Origin: Lachnospiraceae bacterium
GTDB lineage: Bacteria; Bacillota; Clostridia; Lachnospirales; Lachnospiraceae
DNA: 39,869 bases
Reading direction: 5' to 3'
NCBI GenBank assembly: GCA_022792535.1
Contig: JAAWBG010000005.1
Coordinates: 1 to 39,869, forward strand
Shown: in pieces, positions 26,200 through 35,780 of the stretch
How positions within the stretch are numbered: the stretch's first letter is position 1
Layout of the letters: each line of letters begins with the position of its first letter
The notes under the pieces: model-generated
What the model was told of the DNA's origin: nothing
The model's database searches: none
Seen by the model: only the letters and a program-made list of their open reading frames with translations
Position numbers and translations under genes: made by a program

Positions 26200-28515
26200 T
26201 TATTTTACAGCAATTTTCTCAATTTCATTCACCCAGTTCCAATATGGCGTCATATCATTTGGAAGGCTGGATACATCCACACGCTCTGCTGCGATTGTAT
26301 AAGCATCGGAACGCTGGTAAACAGGAATCTCAACACCCCAGTCCATGATAATCTCCATAGCCGCCTTGTACAGACCTTTCCGGTAAGACTGCTCGGTAGA
26401 TTGACGTGCGTCCATGATCAGAGTGTCTAACTCCTCATCATTGATCTGGTAGTAGTTGGTTGCTCCTTCACTGTGATACAGCTGATACATATCTGGATCA
26501 CTGGAAGCCTGCCATGCTGCACACCACAGTTCAGAGTTTCCTGTCTGATAAGACTGATAGAGGTCAGCTGGATTTGCCAAGTCATTGATGCTCAATTTAA
26601 TTCCGATTTCTGCAAATGCATCTGCCGCATTTTTCAGAATCAGGAATGTAGGATGGTCTCCATTTCCACCGCCGCCGATGTCTACGGTGTACTCTAATTT
26701 CGCGCCTTCCGGAGCTGCTGTTACTTTTCCGTCTGCCACGGTATAGCCTGCAGCTTCAAAGAATTTCAATGCTGTTTCTTTTGCTGCTTTGTATTTATCT
26801 TCTGCCTTGGAATCTGCAGTATAGATTGGATTGCCTTCTGGATCTACAGAGTATGAAACCGTATAACCATCGTCTGTTACCTGAGGAGCTGCCCAGGAAG
26901 TATTGGAGATCGGATAGTTGATTACGGAAGCAGTATCTCCATAATAAGAATCAATTCCTTCATCACGGTAAGCTGCAATTACAGTTGCCAACGCTTTTCT
27001 CAGATTCTTGGAAGCATCGGAAGCTGGATCTCCGCCTACATTTACTTTAGTGGAACAGATTCCAATGTAACCATATCCACGGTAATCAATCAGTTTCGTA
27101 GCAATTACTTCGCTTCCTTCTTCCTTATTGATCTCTGCAATATTGTCTGCAACCTGTGTGGAGAAAGAAGGAGATGCAATGTCAAGATCGCCTGTGGTAA
27201 GACCATTTAACATATCTGCCTCTTTGGTCTCCTTAAAATTCAGGTTCTTGGTCTTCGGCTCGCCTAAGCAGTAGTTTGGATTTGCTTCCAAGTAAGCCAC
27301 GCCATTGGAAAATTCCTTAAAAGTGTAAGGACCTGCGCCCAGTGGCTCTGTTGTCTTCTCACGAAGAATGGAAAGGTCACCTTTGGGGAAACCAAATTTG
27401 TGGTTCTCATAATCATACTGTGCTTCATCGCCATAATAATGTAATGGAGCAATCGGAAGATTGAAGTTGTAGATCATGGTAGCATCCAGCTCAGAAGTTA
27501 CCACACGCATGCTGTAATCGTCGATACGCTGAATACCTTCAATATAATCTGCAGAATCGCCTGTCTTGATACCAACTGCGTATTTTTCATACTCGTTCAT
27601 CAGATCAAACAGACTGGAACCTGCTGTCTCTGTCTCAGACATAGTGGTAATATCCCACTCGTATTTTTCGCACAATGCATTGAAGAGATCTGCAGTAGTT
27701 GCGCCTTCTGCAAGACCTTCTACACCCCAGGCTGCGCCTGCCGCCGCCACATCGCCTTCTTCACATTCTTCTGCCGCCACGCAGTAGTCTACGATCTCCT
27801 GCGCAAAAGCTGCGCCTGCCTGATCAAAGTCTTCCCAAAATGCTTTCTGAGTCGCCTCGTCCCAGTTAGTAAAATCTGTGTTGTCGCGTCCTGCTTTTAC
27901 GATCAGGTTGAACATGGTCTCCATACCGCTTCTGTAAGCTTCCAGTCCCTGGATTGGTGCAGAATAGAGGGTATAGGAACCATCATAAGAGGGATCTAAC
28001 ACTCCATATAAAGTAAAAATAAAGTCATCTATATCAATCGGAGTTCCGTCAGAAAATATCAGATCGTCACGCATTTTAATATCATAGGTTACGGTTCCGT
28101 CTTCATTTTCAGTCACTGTGATGTTGGAAGGACCATGATATGTATATTCCGTTCCATTGTACTCACGGGTCTCTCCGTCAATTCCATTCAAAATCGGGTT
28201 AGACACACGGTCTACATACATCATCAGGAGCTGAGTTACATCATTACCAATTATCATGTCATCTGCATTCTGTGCAAAAAATGGGGAGAATTTATTCTCA
28301 AATCCCTGTACAGATACCACGATGGTATTGCCCTCTCTCTTTGCAGAACTGTCCTCTTTGTCCTCTTTTTTGTCAGCGTCTGCGTTGCTTTCATCGGTCT
28401 TATTGGTATCGCCGGTGTCAGTTCCGCCGCTGTTGCTTTTCTGGCAGGCAGTGAGCATACTGCCGCACAGAGCCAGTCCCAATAACAGGGCCAGCAGCTT
28501 TTTGCTTTTTTTCAT
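26200..28515 (-). CDS. oppA: Peptide-binding lipoprotein of the ABC importer
   Basis: Extracellular solute-binding protein (SBP_bac_5 family) that delivers oligopeptides to OppBC. The chosen start at 28515 has AAGGAGG 8 nt upstream and gives 771 aa beginning with a lipoprotein signal, MKKSKKLLALLLGLALCGS and lipobox LTAC. A Ser/Asp/Lys-rich linker follows, then the binding domain with PFFAQNADDMIIGNDVTQLL, MRDDLIFSDGTPIDIDDFIF, LGAGPYTFKEF and, near the C-terminus, LWCAAWQASSDPDMYQLYHS. It is larger than E. coli OppA (~540 aa); extra sequence lies around residues 180-330. Ligand is inferred from family and operon only. Confidence 0.93.
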   Translation of the reverse strand: MKKSKKLLALLLGLALCGSMLTACQKSNSGGTDTGDTNKTDESNADADKKEDKEDSSAKREGNTIVVSVQGFENKFSPFFAQNADDMIIGNDVTQLLMMYVDRVSNPILNGIDGETREYNGTEYTYHGPSNITVTENEDGTVTYDIKMRDDLIFSDGTPIDIDDFIFTLYGVLDPSYDGSYTLYSAPIQGLEAYRSGMETMFNLIVKAGRDNTDFTNWDEATQKAFWEDFDQAGAAFAQEIVDYCVAAEECEEGDVAAAGAAWGVEGLAEGATTADLFNALCEKYEWDITTMSETETAGSSLFDLMNEYEKYAVGIKTGDSADYIEGIQRIDDYSMRVVTSELDATMIYNFNLPIAPLHYYGDEAQYDYENHKFGFPKGDLSILREKTTEPLGAGPYTFKEFSNGVAYLEANPNYCLGEPKTKNLNFKETKEADMLNGLTTGDLDIASPSFSTQVADNIAEINKEEGSEVIATKLIDYRGYGYIGICSTKVNVGGDPASDASKNLRKALATVIAAYRDEGIDSYYGDTASVINYPISNTSWAAPQVTDDGYTVSYSVDPEGNPIYTADSKAEDKYKAAKETALKFFEAAGYTVADGKVTAAPEGAKLEYTVDIGGGGNGDHPTFLILKNAADAFAEIGIKLSINDLANPADLYQSYQTGNSELWCAAWQASSDPDMYQLYHSEGATNYYQINDEELDTLIMDARQSTEQSYRKGLYKAAMEIIMDWGVEIPVYQRSDAYTIAAERVDVSSLPNDMTPYWNWVNEIEKIAVK

Positions 28516-28561
28516 ATAAATTTCCTCCTTTTCCTGAGCCTTGGGACAGACAAGGTGTTTC

Positions 28562-28610
28562 TTTATGTATGCAGCTAGCTGCATACATAAAAGGAGGGTA
28601 CCCTCCTTTT
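28562..28610. promoter_or_regulatory. Two overlapping perfect palindromes in the oppA leader
   Basis: 28562-28591 is a perfect 30-bp palindrome centred on GCAGCTAGCTGC, and 28589-28610 is a perfect 22-bp palindrome centred on GGAGGGTACCCTCC; they share three bases. Both lie in the 5' leader of oppA (promoter at 28712-28740, start at 28515). In the mRNA the GC-rich hairpin comes first and is followed by TTTT, like an attenuator; the second follows at once. A bound regulator or an RNA switch are both possible. Confidence 0.7.
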
Positions 28611-28711
28611 GCGCTTCTTTGTGCTGTTTTACTTCTAATATTTTATACTGCTCTGCAGTATCTTCTTGTCTCCCTGATAAATGTTTGTACACTTGGGGCT
28701 CAATATGTAAT

Positions 28712-28740
28712 ATTATATAGTCCTCCGCTCTATTTGTCAA
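28712..28740 (-). promoter_or_regulatory. Consensus promoter of the opp operon
   Basis: On the minus strand TTGACA (28735-28740), a 17-bp spacer and TATAAT (28712-28717) match the sigma-A consensus perfectly. It predicts a leader of about 190 nt before oppA. Such a strong promoter is usually restrained by a repressor or attenuator. Confidence 0.85.
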
Positions 28741-28961
28741 TTTCAACTTTGTCTGAGTTTCCGCATTTTGCAATTTCACAATGTCAAAAGTGTCATGGAA
28801 AGTCAGTTTTCCAAACATTTTTTGTGCAAGATGTCTATGTCGTCTTTTGCTGCTGGGCCTTTTGGCATTAAAATTATGGAAAGATATAAAAATGCGGAAG
28901 ATCAAACAACTTTGTGGAAGTTTTCATATCTTTGGAAGTTTATCGTGCAGATTCGACAGAT

Positions 28962-29528
28962 CTACAAACTTTTTGGAGATTCCATATTCCTCTCTTTCCT
29001 GCTCCACTCCATCTTCCTGATACACCGCCGCAGCTCCAATGTCAAAAAGATGACCATTCCCTCCAGCAAAAGAAATACTCCCAATCCTGCCCATTTTCCA
29101 TCCAGGCCATTTTGCAGAAGGAAAATAAGTTCCCCCGCAAGTGCTGCCGCAGCTCCAATTACTGTGACAACAGCCCGTTCCGGAATCTTCTCTGCACTGG
29201 CCTGATAAACGTAAACTCTCAGAGGATCTCCCCCTGCGCTGAGTCTGCACAATCCCCAAAATACACTGATCCCTGCCACAAATTCCACCACATAGGGGAG
29301 GATCACATAGGCGCAGTTCAGAGTCCCCGGCGCCTCCACACTGCCGGCAGCCCCTATTGCCCCCAGCATAACAAGGCACAGCACCCAGAGCCGCCTCATC
29401 TTTTTTCGCCGTTCCTGTTCTGTTCCCTGCCAGCAATAGAATTCTCCCTTGTATTCATATTTTCCTTCTGCATTTTTCTGAAATGCTTCCAGATACGCTC
29501 TTTTTCCTTTTTTCTTTTTTTCTTCCAT
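28962..29528 (-). CDS. Four-helix membrane protein of unknown function
   Basis: A 188-aa protein with a basic cytoplasmic N-terminus (MEEKKKKGKRAYLEAFQKN) and four clear hydrophobic helices near residues 46-64, 72-94, 119-138 and 147-165. A short polar motif, FQKNAEGKYEYKGEFYCW, precedes the first helix. I do not recognise a family, though Lachnospiraceae have many small proteins of this shape. AGGA lies ~8 nt before the ATG. It lies between clpB (terminator at 29580) and the opp promoter, so it appears to be transcribed alone. Confidence 0.7.
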   Translation of the reverse strand: MEEKKKKGKRAYLEAFQKNAEGKYEYKGEFYCWQGTEQERRKKMRRLWVLCLVMLGAIGAAGSVEAPGTLNCAYVILPYVVEFVAGISVFWGLCRLSAGGDPLRVYVYQASAEKIPERAVVTVIGAAAALAGELIFLLQNGLDGKWAGLGVFLLLEGMVIFLTLELRRCIRKMEWSRKERNMESPKSL

Positions 29529-29579
29529 TTTTCAATTCCTTTTCTGGTTTTATTTTCCATTCCATTTTCTTCTATTTGT

Positions 29580-29636
29580 AAAAACAGGCCTGAATTCGAA
29601 CAGACGTCATATTTTCCTGTTCATCCTTCAAGCCTG
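29580..29636 (-). terminator. clpB terminator
   Basis: Two-tier stem: 29585-29594 with 29627-29636 (one G-U type mismatch) and inside it GAACAG/CTGTTC (29598-29603 with 29617-29622). On the minus strand a TTTTT run follows directly. It lies about 70 bp beyond the clpB stop. Confidence 0.8.
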
Positions 29637-29708
29637 TCTCAGACAGTATACCTTATAAGATCTTCTTAATTCAATACGTATCACGTATTTTCCTTACCAT
29701 TATTTCTT

Positions 29709-32291
29709 TTATTTCCTTTTTGCAGTCAATCCCTCCTCTTCCACATCAATCAATATCACGTCTCCTGCCCTTACCTGATCTGCCAAAATCAGTTTTGCCG
29801 CAAGGGTTTCCACAGTTTTTTGCAGATACCGTTTCAAGGGCCTTGCCCCATAAACAGGATCGTAACCATGCGCCACGATAAATTCCTGCGCAGACTGAGT
29901 CAATTCCACTGACACTTCTCGTTCTACCAACCGCTGGTTCAATTCCGCCATCAGAAGATGAATAATATTTCCAATATCATTTCTGGTCAGGGGCTTAAAC
30001 AAGATGATCTCATCTAAACGATTGAGAAATTCCGGCCTGAAGTTATTTCGAAGCTCCTGCATCACTGCTTTTTCACACTCTGGTCTGATCTCACCGCTTT
30101 CCTCTATGCCTTCCAGAAGATGGGCGGAACCCAGATTAGAAGTCATAATCAGAATCGTATTCTTGAAATCTACAGTACGCCCCTGAGAATCGGTGATCCG
30201 CCCATCATCCAATACTTGAAGGAGTACATTAAATACATCTGGATGAGCTTTCTCTACTTCATCAAATAATACTACAGAATAGGGTTTTCTGCGCACTGCC
30301 TCTGTCAACTGTCCCCCTTCTTCATACCCTACATATCCGGGAGGCGCTCCAATCAAACGGGAAACAGAATATTTCTCCATGTACTCGCTCATATCAATCC
30401 GCACCATATTGTTTTCATCGTCAAACAGGCTGAAGGCCAGCGCCTTGGCAAGCTCTGTTTTTCCTACTCCGGTAGGTCCCAAAAACAGGAATGAGCCGAT
30501 AGGTTTTCCTGGATCTTTGATGCCTGCCTTAGAACGGATAATGGCTTCTGTCACTTTGGTAACCCCTTCTTCCTGGCCAATCACACGCTTGTGGAGTTCT
30601 TCATCCAGATGCAGGGTTTTATTCCGCTCACTCTCTGTCAGTTTTGCAACAGGGATTCCTGTCCAGCGGGAAATAATCTTGGCAATTTCCTCTTCACTTA
30701 CATTTTCATGAACCAGGCTTAATTCCTTGTTTTTCACCTGTTCCTCTTCGATTTCTAACTGCTGCTGCAGCTGAGGTTTCTTTCCATATTGGAGCTCTGC
30801 CGCCTTATCCAGATCATAATTCTGCTGAGCCAAAGCAATCTCTTTATTGATGGCTTCCAGCTCTTCCCGCAGCTTCTGTACCTTTTCCACAGAATTTTTT
30901 TCATTGTCCCACTGAGCCTTTCTGGACTGAAACTCACTCTTTAAATCTGCCAGTTCTCTCTGCAATGCTTCTAAGCGGTCCTGGCTCAGCCGGTCTTCTT
31001 CTTTCTTCAATGCGGCCTCTTCAATCTCCATCTGCATCACCCTGCGCTGAAGTTCATCCAACTCTGTGGGCATGGAATCCAACTCTGTCTTGATCAGGGC
31101 GCAGGCCTCGTCCACCAAGTCAATGGCCTTATCCGGCAGAAAACGGTCGCTGATATACCGATTAGACAAAACTGCCGCCGATACCAGAGCCGCGTCTGTA
31201 ATCTTAACACCGTGAAATACCTCGTAGCGTTCCTTTAAACCACGGAGAATGGAAACCGTATCTTCTACCGTAGGTTCTGCCACCAGAACCGGCTGAAATC
31301 TCCGTTCCAGGGCTGCATCCTTCTCGATATATTCCCGGTATTCATCTAAAGTGGTAGCTCCGATACAGTGAAGCTCTCCTCTTGCCAGCATGGGTTTCAA
31401 CAATTGTCCTGCATCCATAGCCCCGTCGGTCTTTCCTGCTCCCACAATGGTATGCAGTTCATCAATAAACAAGATAATCTGTCCTTCGCTGCTCTTTACT
31501 TCATCCAGAACTGCTTTCAGACGTTCTTCAAATTCACCGCGATATTTCGCACCTGCTACCAATGCGCCCATATCTAAGGCAAACAGGCGCTTATCTTTCA
31601 GCCCCTCCGGCACATCTCCCCGGACGATTCTCTGAGCCAAACCTTCCACCACTGCAGTCTTTCCTACGCCTGGCTCTCCAATCAGCACCGGATTGTTTTT
31701 GGTTTTTCGTGAAAGGATGCGAACCACATTTCGAATCTCATTGTCCCGGCCGATCACCGGATCTAATTTTTGTTCCCTGGCACGTTCCACCATATCGTAA
31801 CCATATTTGGTCAAAGTATCATAGGTAGCCTCTGGATTGTCTGAAACTACTTTCTGATTCCCCCGTACGGTGGCAAGAGCCTGCAGAAAACGTTCTCTGG
31901 TAATACCATATTCTCTGAAAATTTCTTTTAACGCCTGATTTGGGAATTTTAACAAGGTTAAAAATAAATGTTCCACAGACACATATTCGTCCCCCATTTT
32001 CTTAGCCTCATCTTCCCCGCTGATTAAAACTTTATTCAAATTCTGTCCCATGTATATCTGTCCGCCGGATACCTTTACCCGCTTTGCAAGATAGTCACGA
32101 GCATTCTGGCTAAAATGTTCCAGATTGATCTCCATTTTCTCTATGAGTTTTGGAATCAGTCCGTCTTCCTGCTCCAGCAGAGATACCAGCAGATGTTCCT
32201 GTTCGATTTCCTGATTGCCATACTCGTATGCCAGCTTCTCACATCCATTGACTGCTTCTATGGACTTCTGTGTAAATTTTTGAATATTCAT
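29709..32291 (-). CDS. clpB: ATP-dependent disaggregase ClpB
   Basis: Hexameric AAA+ chaperone that rescues aggregated proteins with DnaK. The 860-aa product has the full architecture: Clp N-domain (1-145), first AAA domain with Walker [14 protein letters not shown] and Walker [16 protein letters not shown], a long middle coiled-coil (~400-520, [20 protein letters not shown] in part) that marks ClpB rather than ClpC/ClpA, and second AAA domain with [15 protein letters not shown] and [26 protein letters not shown] lies 7 nt before the ATG. A CIRCE operator over its promoter indicates HrcA control. Confidence 0.97.
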   Translation of the reverse strand: MNIQKFTQKSIEAVNGCEKLAYEYGNQEIEQEHLLVSLLEQEDGLIPKLIEKMEINLEHFSQNARDYLAKRVKVSGGQIYMGQNLNKVLISGEDEAKKMGDEYVSVEHLFLTLLKFPNQALKEIFREYGITRERFLQALATVRGNQKVVSDNPEATYDTLTKYGYDMVERAREQKLDPVIGRDNEIRNVVRILSRKTKNNPVLIGEPGVGKTAVVEGLAQRIVRGDVPEGLKDKRLFALDMGALVAGAKYRGEFEERLKAVLDEVKSSEGQIILFIDELHTIVGAGKTDGAMDAGQLLKPMLARGELHCIGATTLDEYREYIEKDAALERRFQPVLVAEPTVEDTVSILRGLKERYEVFHGVKITDAALVSAAVLSNRYISDRFLPDKAIDLVDEACALIKTELDSMPTELDELQRRVMQMEIEEAALKKEEDRLSQDRLEALQRELADLKSEFQSRKAQWDNEKNSVEKVQKLREELEAINKEIALAQQNYDLDKAAELQYGKKPQLQQQLEIEEEQVKNKELSLVHENVSEEEIAKIISRWTGIPVAKLTESERNKTLHLDEELHKRVIGQEEGVTKVTEAIIRSKAGIKDPGKPIGSFLFLGPTGVGKTELAKALAFSLFDDENNMVRIDMSEYMEKYSVSRLIGAPPGYVGYEEGGQLTEAVRRKPYSVVLFDEVEKAHPDVFNVLLQVLDDGRITDSQGRTVDFKNTILIMTSNLGSAHLLEGIEESGEIRPECEKAVMQELRNNFRPEFLNRLDEIILFKPLTRNDIGNIIHLLMAELNQRLVEREVSVELTQSAQEFIVAHGYDPVYGARPLKRYLQKTVETLAAKLILADQVRAGDVILIDVEEEGLTAKRK

Positions 32292-32438
32292 AAGGGTTCC
32301 TCCTTCCCTTCTTCTGAGATCTATTTGTTGTCTACAATCTGATGTTTCTCTTACTCTCCATCACTTTCTAGTATTGATCCCTCAGATCATTGTCATACAA
32401 ATCATATGCTGTTTTCTTTTTGTTCTATTTCTTGTATA

Positions 32439-32467
32439 ACAATATCACTAATTATTAGCACTGTCAA
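32439..32467 (-). promoter_or_regulatory. clpB promoter
   Basis: On the minus strand TTGACA (32462-32467), a 17-bp spacer and TATTGT (32439-32444). The -35 box lies within the CIRCE element. Confidence 0.7.
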
Positions 32468-32481
32468 GACATGAGTGCTAA
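32455..32481. promoter_or_regulatory. CIRCE element (HrcA operator)
   Basis: TTAGCACTG, 9 bp, GAGTGCTAA; it matches the CIRCE consensus TTAGCACTC-N9-GAGTGCTAA at 17 of 18 fixed positions. HrcA binding here would block the clpB promoter, whose -35 box lies inside. CIRCE control of clpB, rather than only of groE and dnaK, is seen in some Firmicutes. Confidence 0.93.
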
Positions 32482-32499
32482 TTTCGTTTTTTGTCACTT

Positions 32500-32510
32500 T
32501 CTGTTATACT
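32500..32510 (+). promoter_or_regulatory. Possible extended -10 promoter of the ECF operon
   Basis: CTGTTATACT contains TG-N-TATACT, an extended -10; no good -35 is present. Nearer the gene, GTACAAGTC and GACTTTTGTAC form an imperfect inverted repeat (about 32564-32593) that could be an alternative regulatory site. Confidence 0.4.
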
Positions 32511-32618
32511 TATCCTATCCTTTAAAGTCTCCCCTTTTTCAAGAATATATCACTTTTTCAAAGGTACAAGTCACCTTTTAAGACTTTTGTACGTGTTATA
32601 AATGAAGGAGGTGAACAA

Positions 32619-33086
32619 ATGAACCTGGAGGAAACAATAAAAACCCACAGCGACATGCTGTACAAAATCTGTATTGTCATGCTGGGCAGCCAGCAGGACG
32701 CCCAGGACGTGATCCAGGAAACTTTTTGCAGATACTGGGAAAAAAAGCCGGTTTTTTCAGACGCAGAACATGAAAAAGCCTGGCTGATCAAAGTTGCCAC
32801 AAACAAGTGCAAAGATATGCTGCGTTTTCGGTTCCGTCATCCACAGATTCCCATGGATGAACTGATCAACAAGCTTGCTCCCCAACAGGAGCAGCAGGAA
32901 AGTTTGACAGAACTTATGGAATTGCCTGAAAATCAGAGAGTGGTCATTTATCTGTACTATGTGGAAGGATATCAAGTCAAAGAAATTGCCAGTCTTTTAG
33001 GTATCTCTGTTCAGGCAGTCAAAAAAAGAATGCAGCGAGGCAGAGAACAGATGCGGATATACTGGAAGGAGGAATGCTGCCGATGA
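32619..33086 (+). CDS. ECF RNA polymerase sigma factor
   Basis: A 155-aa sigma-70 family factor of the extracytoplasmic-function group. Region 2 (residues 1-70) includes GSQQDAQDVIQETFCRYWEK and AWLIKVATNKCKDMLRF; region 4 (100-150) includes LPENQRVVIYLYYVEGYQVKEIA and SLLGISVQAVKKRMQRGREQM, a helix-turn-helix. AAGGAGG lies 6-7 nt before the ATG. Its stop overlaps the ATG of a membrane protein that is probably its anti-sigma factor. The signal and the regulon are unknown. Confidence 0.93.
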   Translation: MNLEETIKTHSDMLYKICIVMLGSQQDAQDVIQETFCRYWEKKPVFSDAEHEKAWLIKVATNKCKDMLRFRFRHPQIPMDELINKLAPQQEQQESLTELMELPENQRVVIYLYYVEGYQVKEIASLLGISVQAVKKRMQRGREQMRIYWKEECCR

Positions 33087-33958
33087 ACAGCCTAAAGTTA
33101 AAAGAAACCATGAATCAAATACATATCAGCCAAACTATGCAGGAGGAAATTATCATGAATGTCAAGAACCAGACAGCCAATAGACAGCGCAGATACAAAG
33201 TTTTGAAAAAAGCAGCCATAACAGCCGCCGCTTTCGTACTATGCTTTGGCGCCGCCATGCCAATTCAGGCAGGTATTCGTAATTATGTAAAAAACCGGTT
33301 AGAACATATTCCAAAACAAGAATTAGAAGCAATGAACCAAATGCTTCAGGCACAGGACAGCCTTTTGGCAGACAGTTTTTCCAGAGAATATTCCAAAGAA
33401 GAACGAACCCGCATGAAACAGCTGGAAGAAGATTATCAAAATGGAACCTTCCCAGAACAGCCTATCATGCAGACTGACAGTTCTAAACAGATACCGGAAG
33501 ATGTTCTCAGCTATGATACAGATACAGGAACTTTTTATCTGCCCGACCGCACTTTAACAGATGAAGAGCTGCTGCAGATTATTGACTTTAAATATACCAG
33601 CGATTACGCCCTTGCGCAGAGCTCCGCTGCTCAAAAAGCCCAAAAATCACAGGAAAAAGAAGAAAAGCGTCTAACTGCAGCAATACAGGAAAAAGGAGGA
33701 ATCACAGAACAGGAAGCTCTGAAAACAGCAGAAACCTATTTGGAAACAGAGTTTGGCCAGTCTGCCAAAAACATGGAAGTTCACGTACTTTCCTATCAAT
33801 CTCCAGACGGTCTTTTGACCTATCACGTCTCCTATCATACACAAGACGACACCTTCTTTTATTCCTATGGTATCGATCTCAATGCGGTAGACGGAAGTTT
33901 GATTGATACCAGCTATGCCTCTCTCCCCCAAGATCCTTCCGCCTTGAAACTTCCCTAA
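33083..33958 (+). CDS. Putative membrane anti-sigma factor
   Basis: A 291-aa single-pass membrane protein. Residues 1-40 are cytoplasmic and helical (MNSLKLKETMNQIHISQTMQ first), residues ~43-62 are a membrane helix, and the rest is outside, with a C-terminal beta-rich domain (VHVLSYQSPDGLLTYHVSYH). Its ATG overlaps the sigma stop as ATGA; the earlier in-frame ATG at 33074 lies only 1 nt after AGGAGG and is rejected. The layout is that of the many ECF partner proteins in Lachnospiraceae; I see no zinc-binding HxxxCxxC motif, so the sigma-binding role rests on position and topology. Confidence 0.7.
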   Translation: MNSLKLKETMNQIHISQTMQEEIIMNVKNQTANRQRRYKVLKKAAITAAAFVLCFGAAMPIQAGIRNYVKNRLEHIPKQELEAMNQMLQAQDSLLADSFSREYSKEERTRMKQLEEDYQNGTFPEQPIMQTDSSKQIPEDVLSYDTDTGTFYLPDRTLTDEELLQIIDFKYTSDYALAQSSAAQKAQKSQEKEEKRLTAAIQEKGGITEQEALKTAETYLETEFGQSAKNMEVHVLSYQSPDGLLTYHVSYHTQDDTFFYSYGIDLNAVDGSLIDTSYASLPQDPSALKLP

Positions 33959-33961
33959 TCA

Positions 33962-34006
33962 AAAATATTCCTCATAGAAAAACAAATCTATGAGGAATAT
34001 TTTTTC
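33962..34006. terminator. Bidirectional terminator after the ECF operon
   Basis: Stem AATATTCCTCATAGA (33964-33978) with its complement at 33987-34001, followed by a T-run on the plus strand and an A-run on the other side. It separates convergent transcripts of the anti-sigma and the diguanylate cyclase genes. Confidence 0.9.
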
Positions 34007-34007
34007 C

Positions 34008-35780
34008 CTATAACATAATCACTTTATTTTTGCCAGCCTTTTTCGCCTTGTAGAGAGCCATATCCACACGGGTGCATAAAGTGTCCAGCGTATCTTCTGG
34101 CCTGGCCTGAGTAACCCCTAGACTCACAGTCTGAGGTCTGGCTGTTGGAAAATTTGTATTGGCAAAACACTGCCGGATCAGCTCTGCAATATAAGATGCC
34201 GCAGAAAGTTCCGTACCACGTAAAAGCATCATAAATTCTTCTCCGCCCCATCTTCCAGAAGAAACATTCCGCAAAGAATCTGATGGTTCATTTTTGAGAA
34301 TATCTGCCAGCCCTATAATGACAGCATCCCCTTCTTGATGGCCAAAAGTATCATTGACCTGCTTGAAATTATCAATATCCAGCATGATAAGGGAAAACTT
34401 TTCTTTTTCAATTTCTAAAAGAGCCCCCTCAATTTGAGACTGTATCTCTTTTCTATTATACAAGCCTGTCAAGCCATCGAGGATTGCCGTCATTTTTAAT
34501 TTTTCATTGGCCAATTCCAGCTTCTGATTAATCTCTTCCAATTCCAGGGAAGTCATACTGATAAAGGTAGCCAGCCGGGAAACCAAAGGCACCTTTGACA
34601 AAGTATTTCCTTCCATGGAAGCCCCTGATGCCTGGGAAGATTTTTTCTCACCTTCCCGCATAGCCGCGATCACAAGAGTTACATTGTGCTGATTTAAGTT
34701 TCCGCTTGTACGTAAAAATTCTCCATGAGAAAAAAATCCGCAGGAAGGCGCCATTTCTTGAAAAGGATAAATCTCATATGTAGGTTCTCTGGAAGTCCAG
34801 AAGGTACGCCTTGCGGCGCAGGAAAAAATATGTAATAGATCTGGCTGAAATTCTCCAATCCGTCTGCTGTCCTCTTTAATGCTCTCAAGGATCGTACCTG
34901 GATCTCCATAAGAAATCCGTACCACGGAGCCTACGTCTATATCCGAAGTCATGGTAATGGACCCATCTTCATTGCTTGCCACCGGAGTACGCAGGATTGT
35001 CGTATCATTGTGCTCATAAAAAAGAGGAAATTCCAAGGTATTATAAAAAAAATTCTCATCATTTTTTATATTCAAATATTTGTGATAGACATCATATGCC
35101 GGAATCCCATCTAATTCCTGCAAAATCGAACCCTCTGATTTTGTCACATGGAATTTTCTCCCCAGAGGCTTCCAACCTGTAACTTTTATGGCGTCCACAT
35201 AAAAATCCGCTCCCCCATAAAATACAATAAGAATGGATTTTTCAGAAAATCCTTTCTCACTGGAAAAGACACAGGAAGCGTCGCTTGTAATATCATCACT
35301 GCAGGCAACCCCGCCGAAAATCTGAATATCAGGCCGGACATCCTTCAACCCATCGCAAAAGCCAGTCGTTGACGTCTCTGGAATGGTAAAAAACATCTCA
35401 ATCGCTTTTACCCAGGGGTTTTCTTTCGTCTCTTCCAGGATCTTTTCTGTGATATTATCTACAGAACACTCAGACAGATCATATTGAAACACTTTCACTT
35501 GAGTGGAAGGAAGCTCAAAGGCGGTACATACCACGCTGATCTTCTCTGCCAGCTGACAGTCTATAATATTTCCACTGGTAGAACATCCCATATACAAAGT
35601 CTTTGGAAATATCTGCTCAATGATGCCGCATACAGTCTGAATGATACTCTGTTCTAATACTTCTGAATAGATCTGGAATAATTTTGGAATCATGCTGTTT
35701 GTCTCGCACCATGCTTTAAAATCTGAAAGTTTTTTCGAAAATACTTCTGAATCGTGATATTCAAATTGAAACTGTTTCAT
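34008..35780 (-). CDS. FIST-domain diguanylate cyclase
   Basis: A 590-aa cytoplasmic signalling protein. The first ~390 residues have FIST-N and FIST-C features (TLYMGCSTSGNIIDCQ, IFGGVACSDDITSD, LLHIFSCAARRTFW), a domain proposed to sense small ligands such as amino acids. A short coiled-coil (LELEEINQKLELANEKLKM) links it to a GGDEF domain, with LTGLYNRKEIQSQI, LIMLDIDNFKQVNDTFGH and the active-site GGEEF at residues 512-516. It should therefore make c-di-GMP. The RxxD inhibitory site normally five residues before GG(D/E)EF is absent (L and V at those positions), so feedback inhibition may be lost. No membrane helix. Confidence 0.92.
   Translation of the reverse strand: MKQFQFEYHDSEVFSKKLSDFKAWCETNSMIPKLFQIYSEVLEQSIIQTVCGIIEQIFPKTLYMGCSTSGNIIDCQLAEKISVVCTAFELPSTQVKVFQYDLSECSVDNITEKILEETKENPWVKAIEMFFTIPETSTTGFCDGLKDVRPDIQIFGGVACSDDITSDASCVFSSEKGFSEKSILIVFYGGADFYVDAIKVTGWKPLGRKFHVTKSEGSILQELDGIPAYDVYHKYLNIKNDENFFYNTLEFPLFYEHNDTTILRTPVASNEDGSITMTSDIDVGSVVRISYGDPGTILESIKEDSRRIGEFQPDLLHIFSCAARRTFWTSREPTYEIYPFQEMAPSCGFFSHGEFLRTSGNLNQHNVTLVIAAMREGEKKSSQASGASMEGNTLSKVPLVSRLATFISMTSLELEEINQKLELANEKLKMTAILDGLTGLYNRKEIQSQIEGALLEIEKEKFSLIMLDIDNFKQVNDTFGHQEGDAVIIGLADILKNEPSDSLRNVSSGRWGGEEFMMLLRGTELSAASYIAELIRQCFANTNFPTARPQTVSLGVTQARPEDTLDTLCTRVDMALYKAKKAGKNKVIML

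Noticed and set aside
28516-28711. T-box or known riboswitch in the opp leader
   Set aside because: No T-box sequence, specifier loop or known aptamer core was recognised; only the palindromes are clear.
28516-28905. Upstream extension of the oppA reading frame
   Set aside because: It runs through the promoter and leader palindromes; the ATG at 28515 has a strong AAGGAGG and begins a lipoprotein signal.
28924-29436. Alternative 170-aa minus-strand ORF overlapping the four-helix membrane protein
   Set aside because: It is a frame shadow, rich in Gly/Arg/Cys, without membrane organisation or ribosome binding site, while the 188-aa frame has clean helices and a good start.
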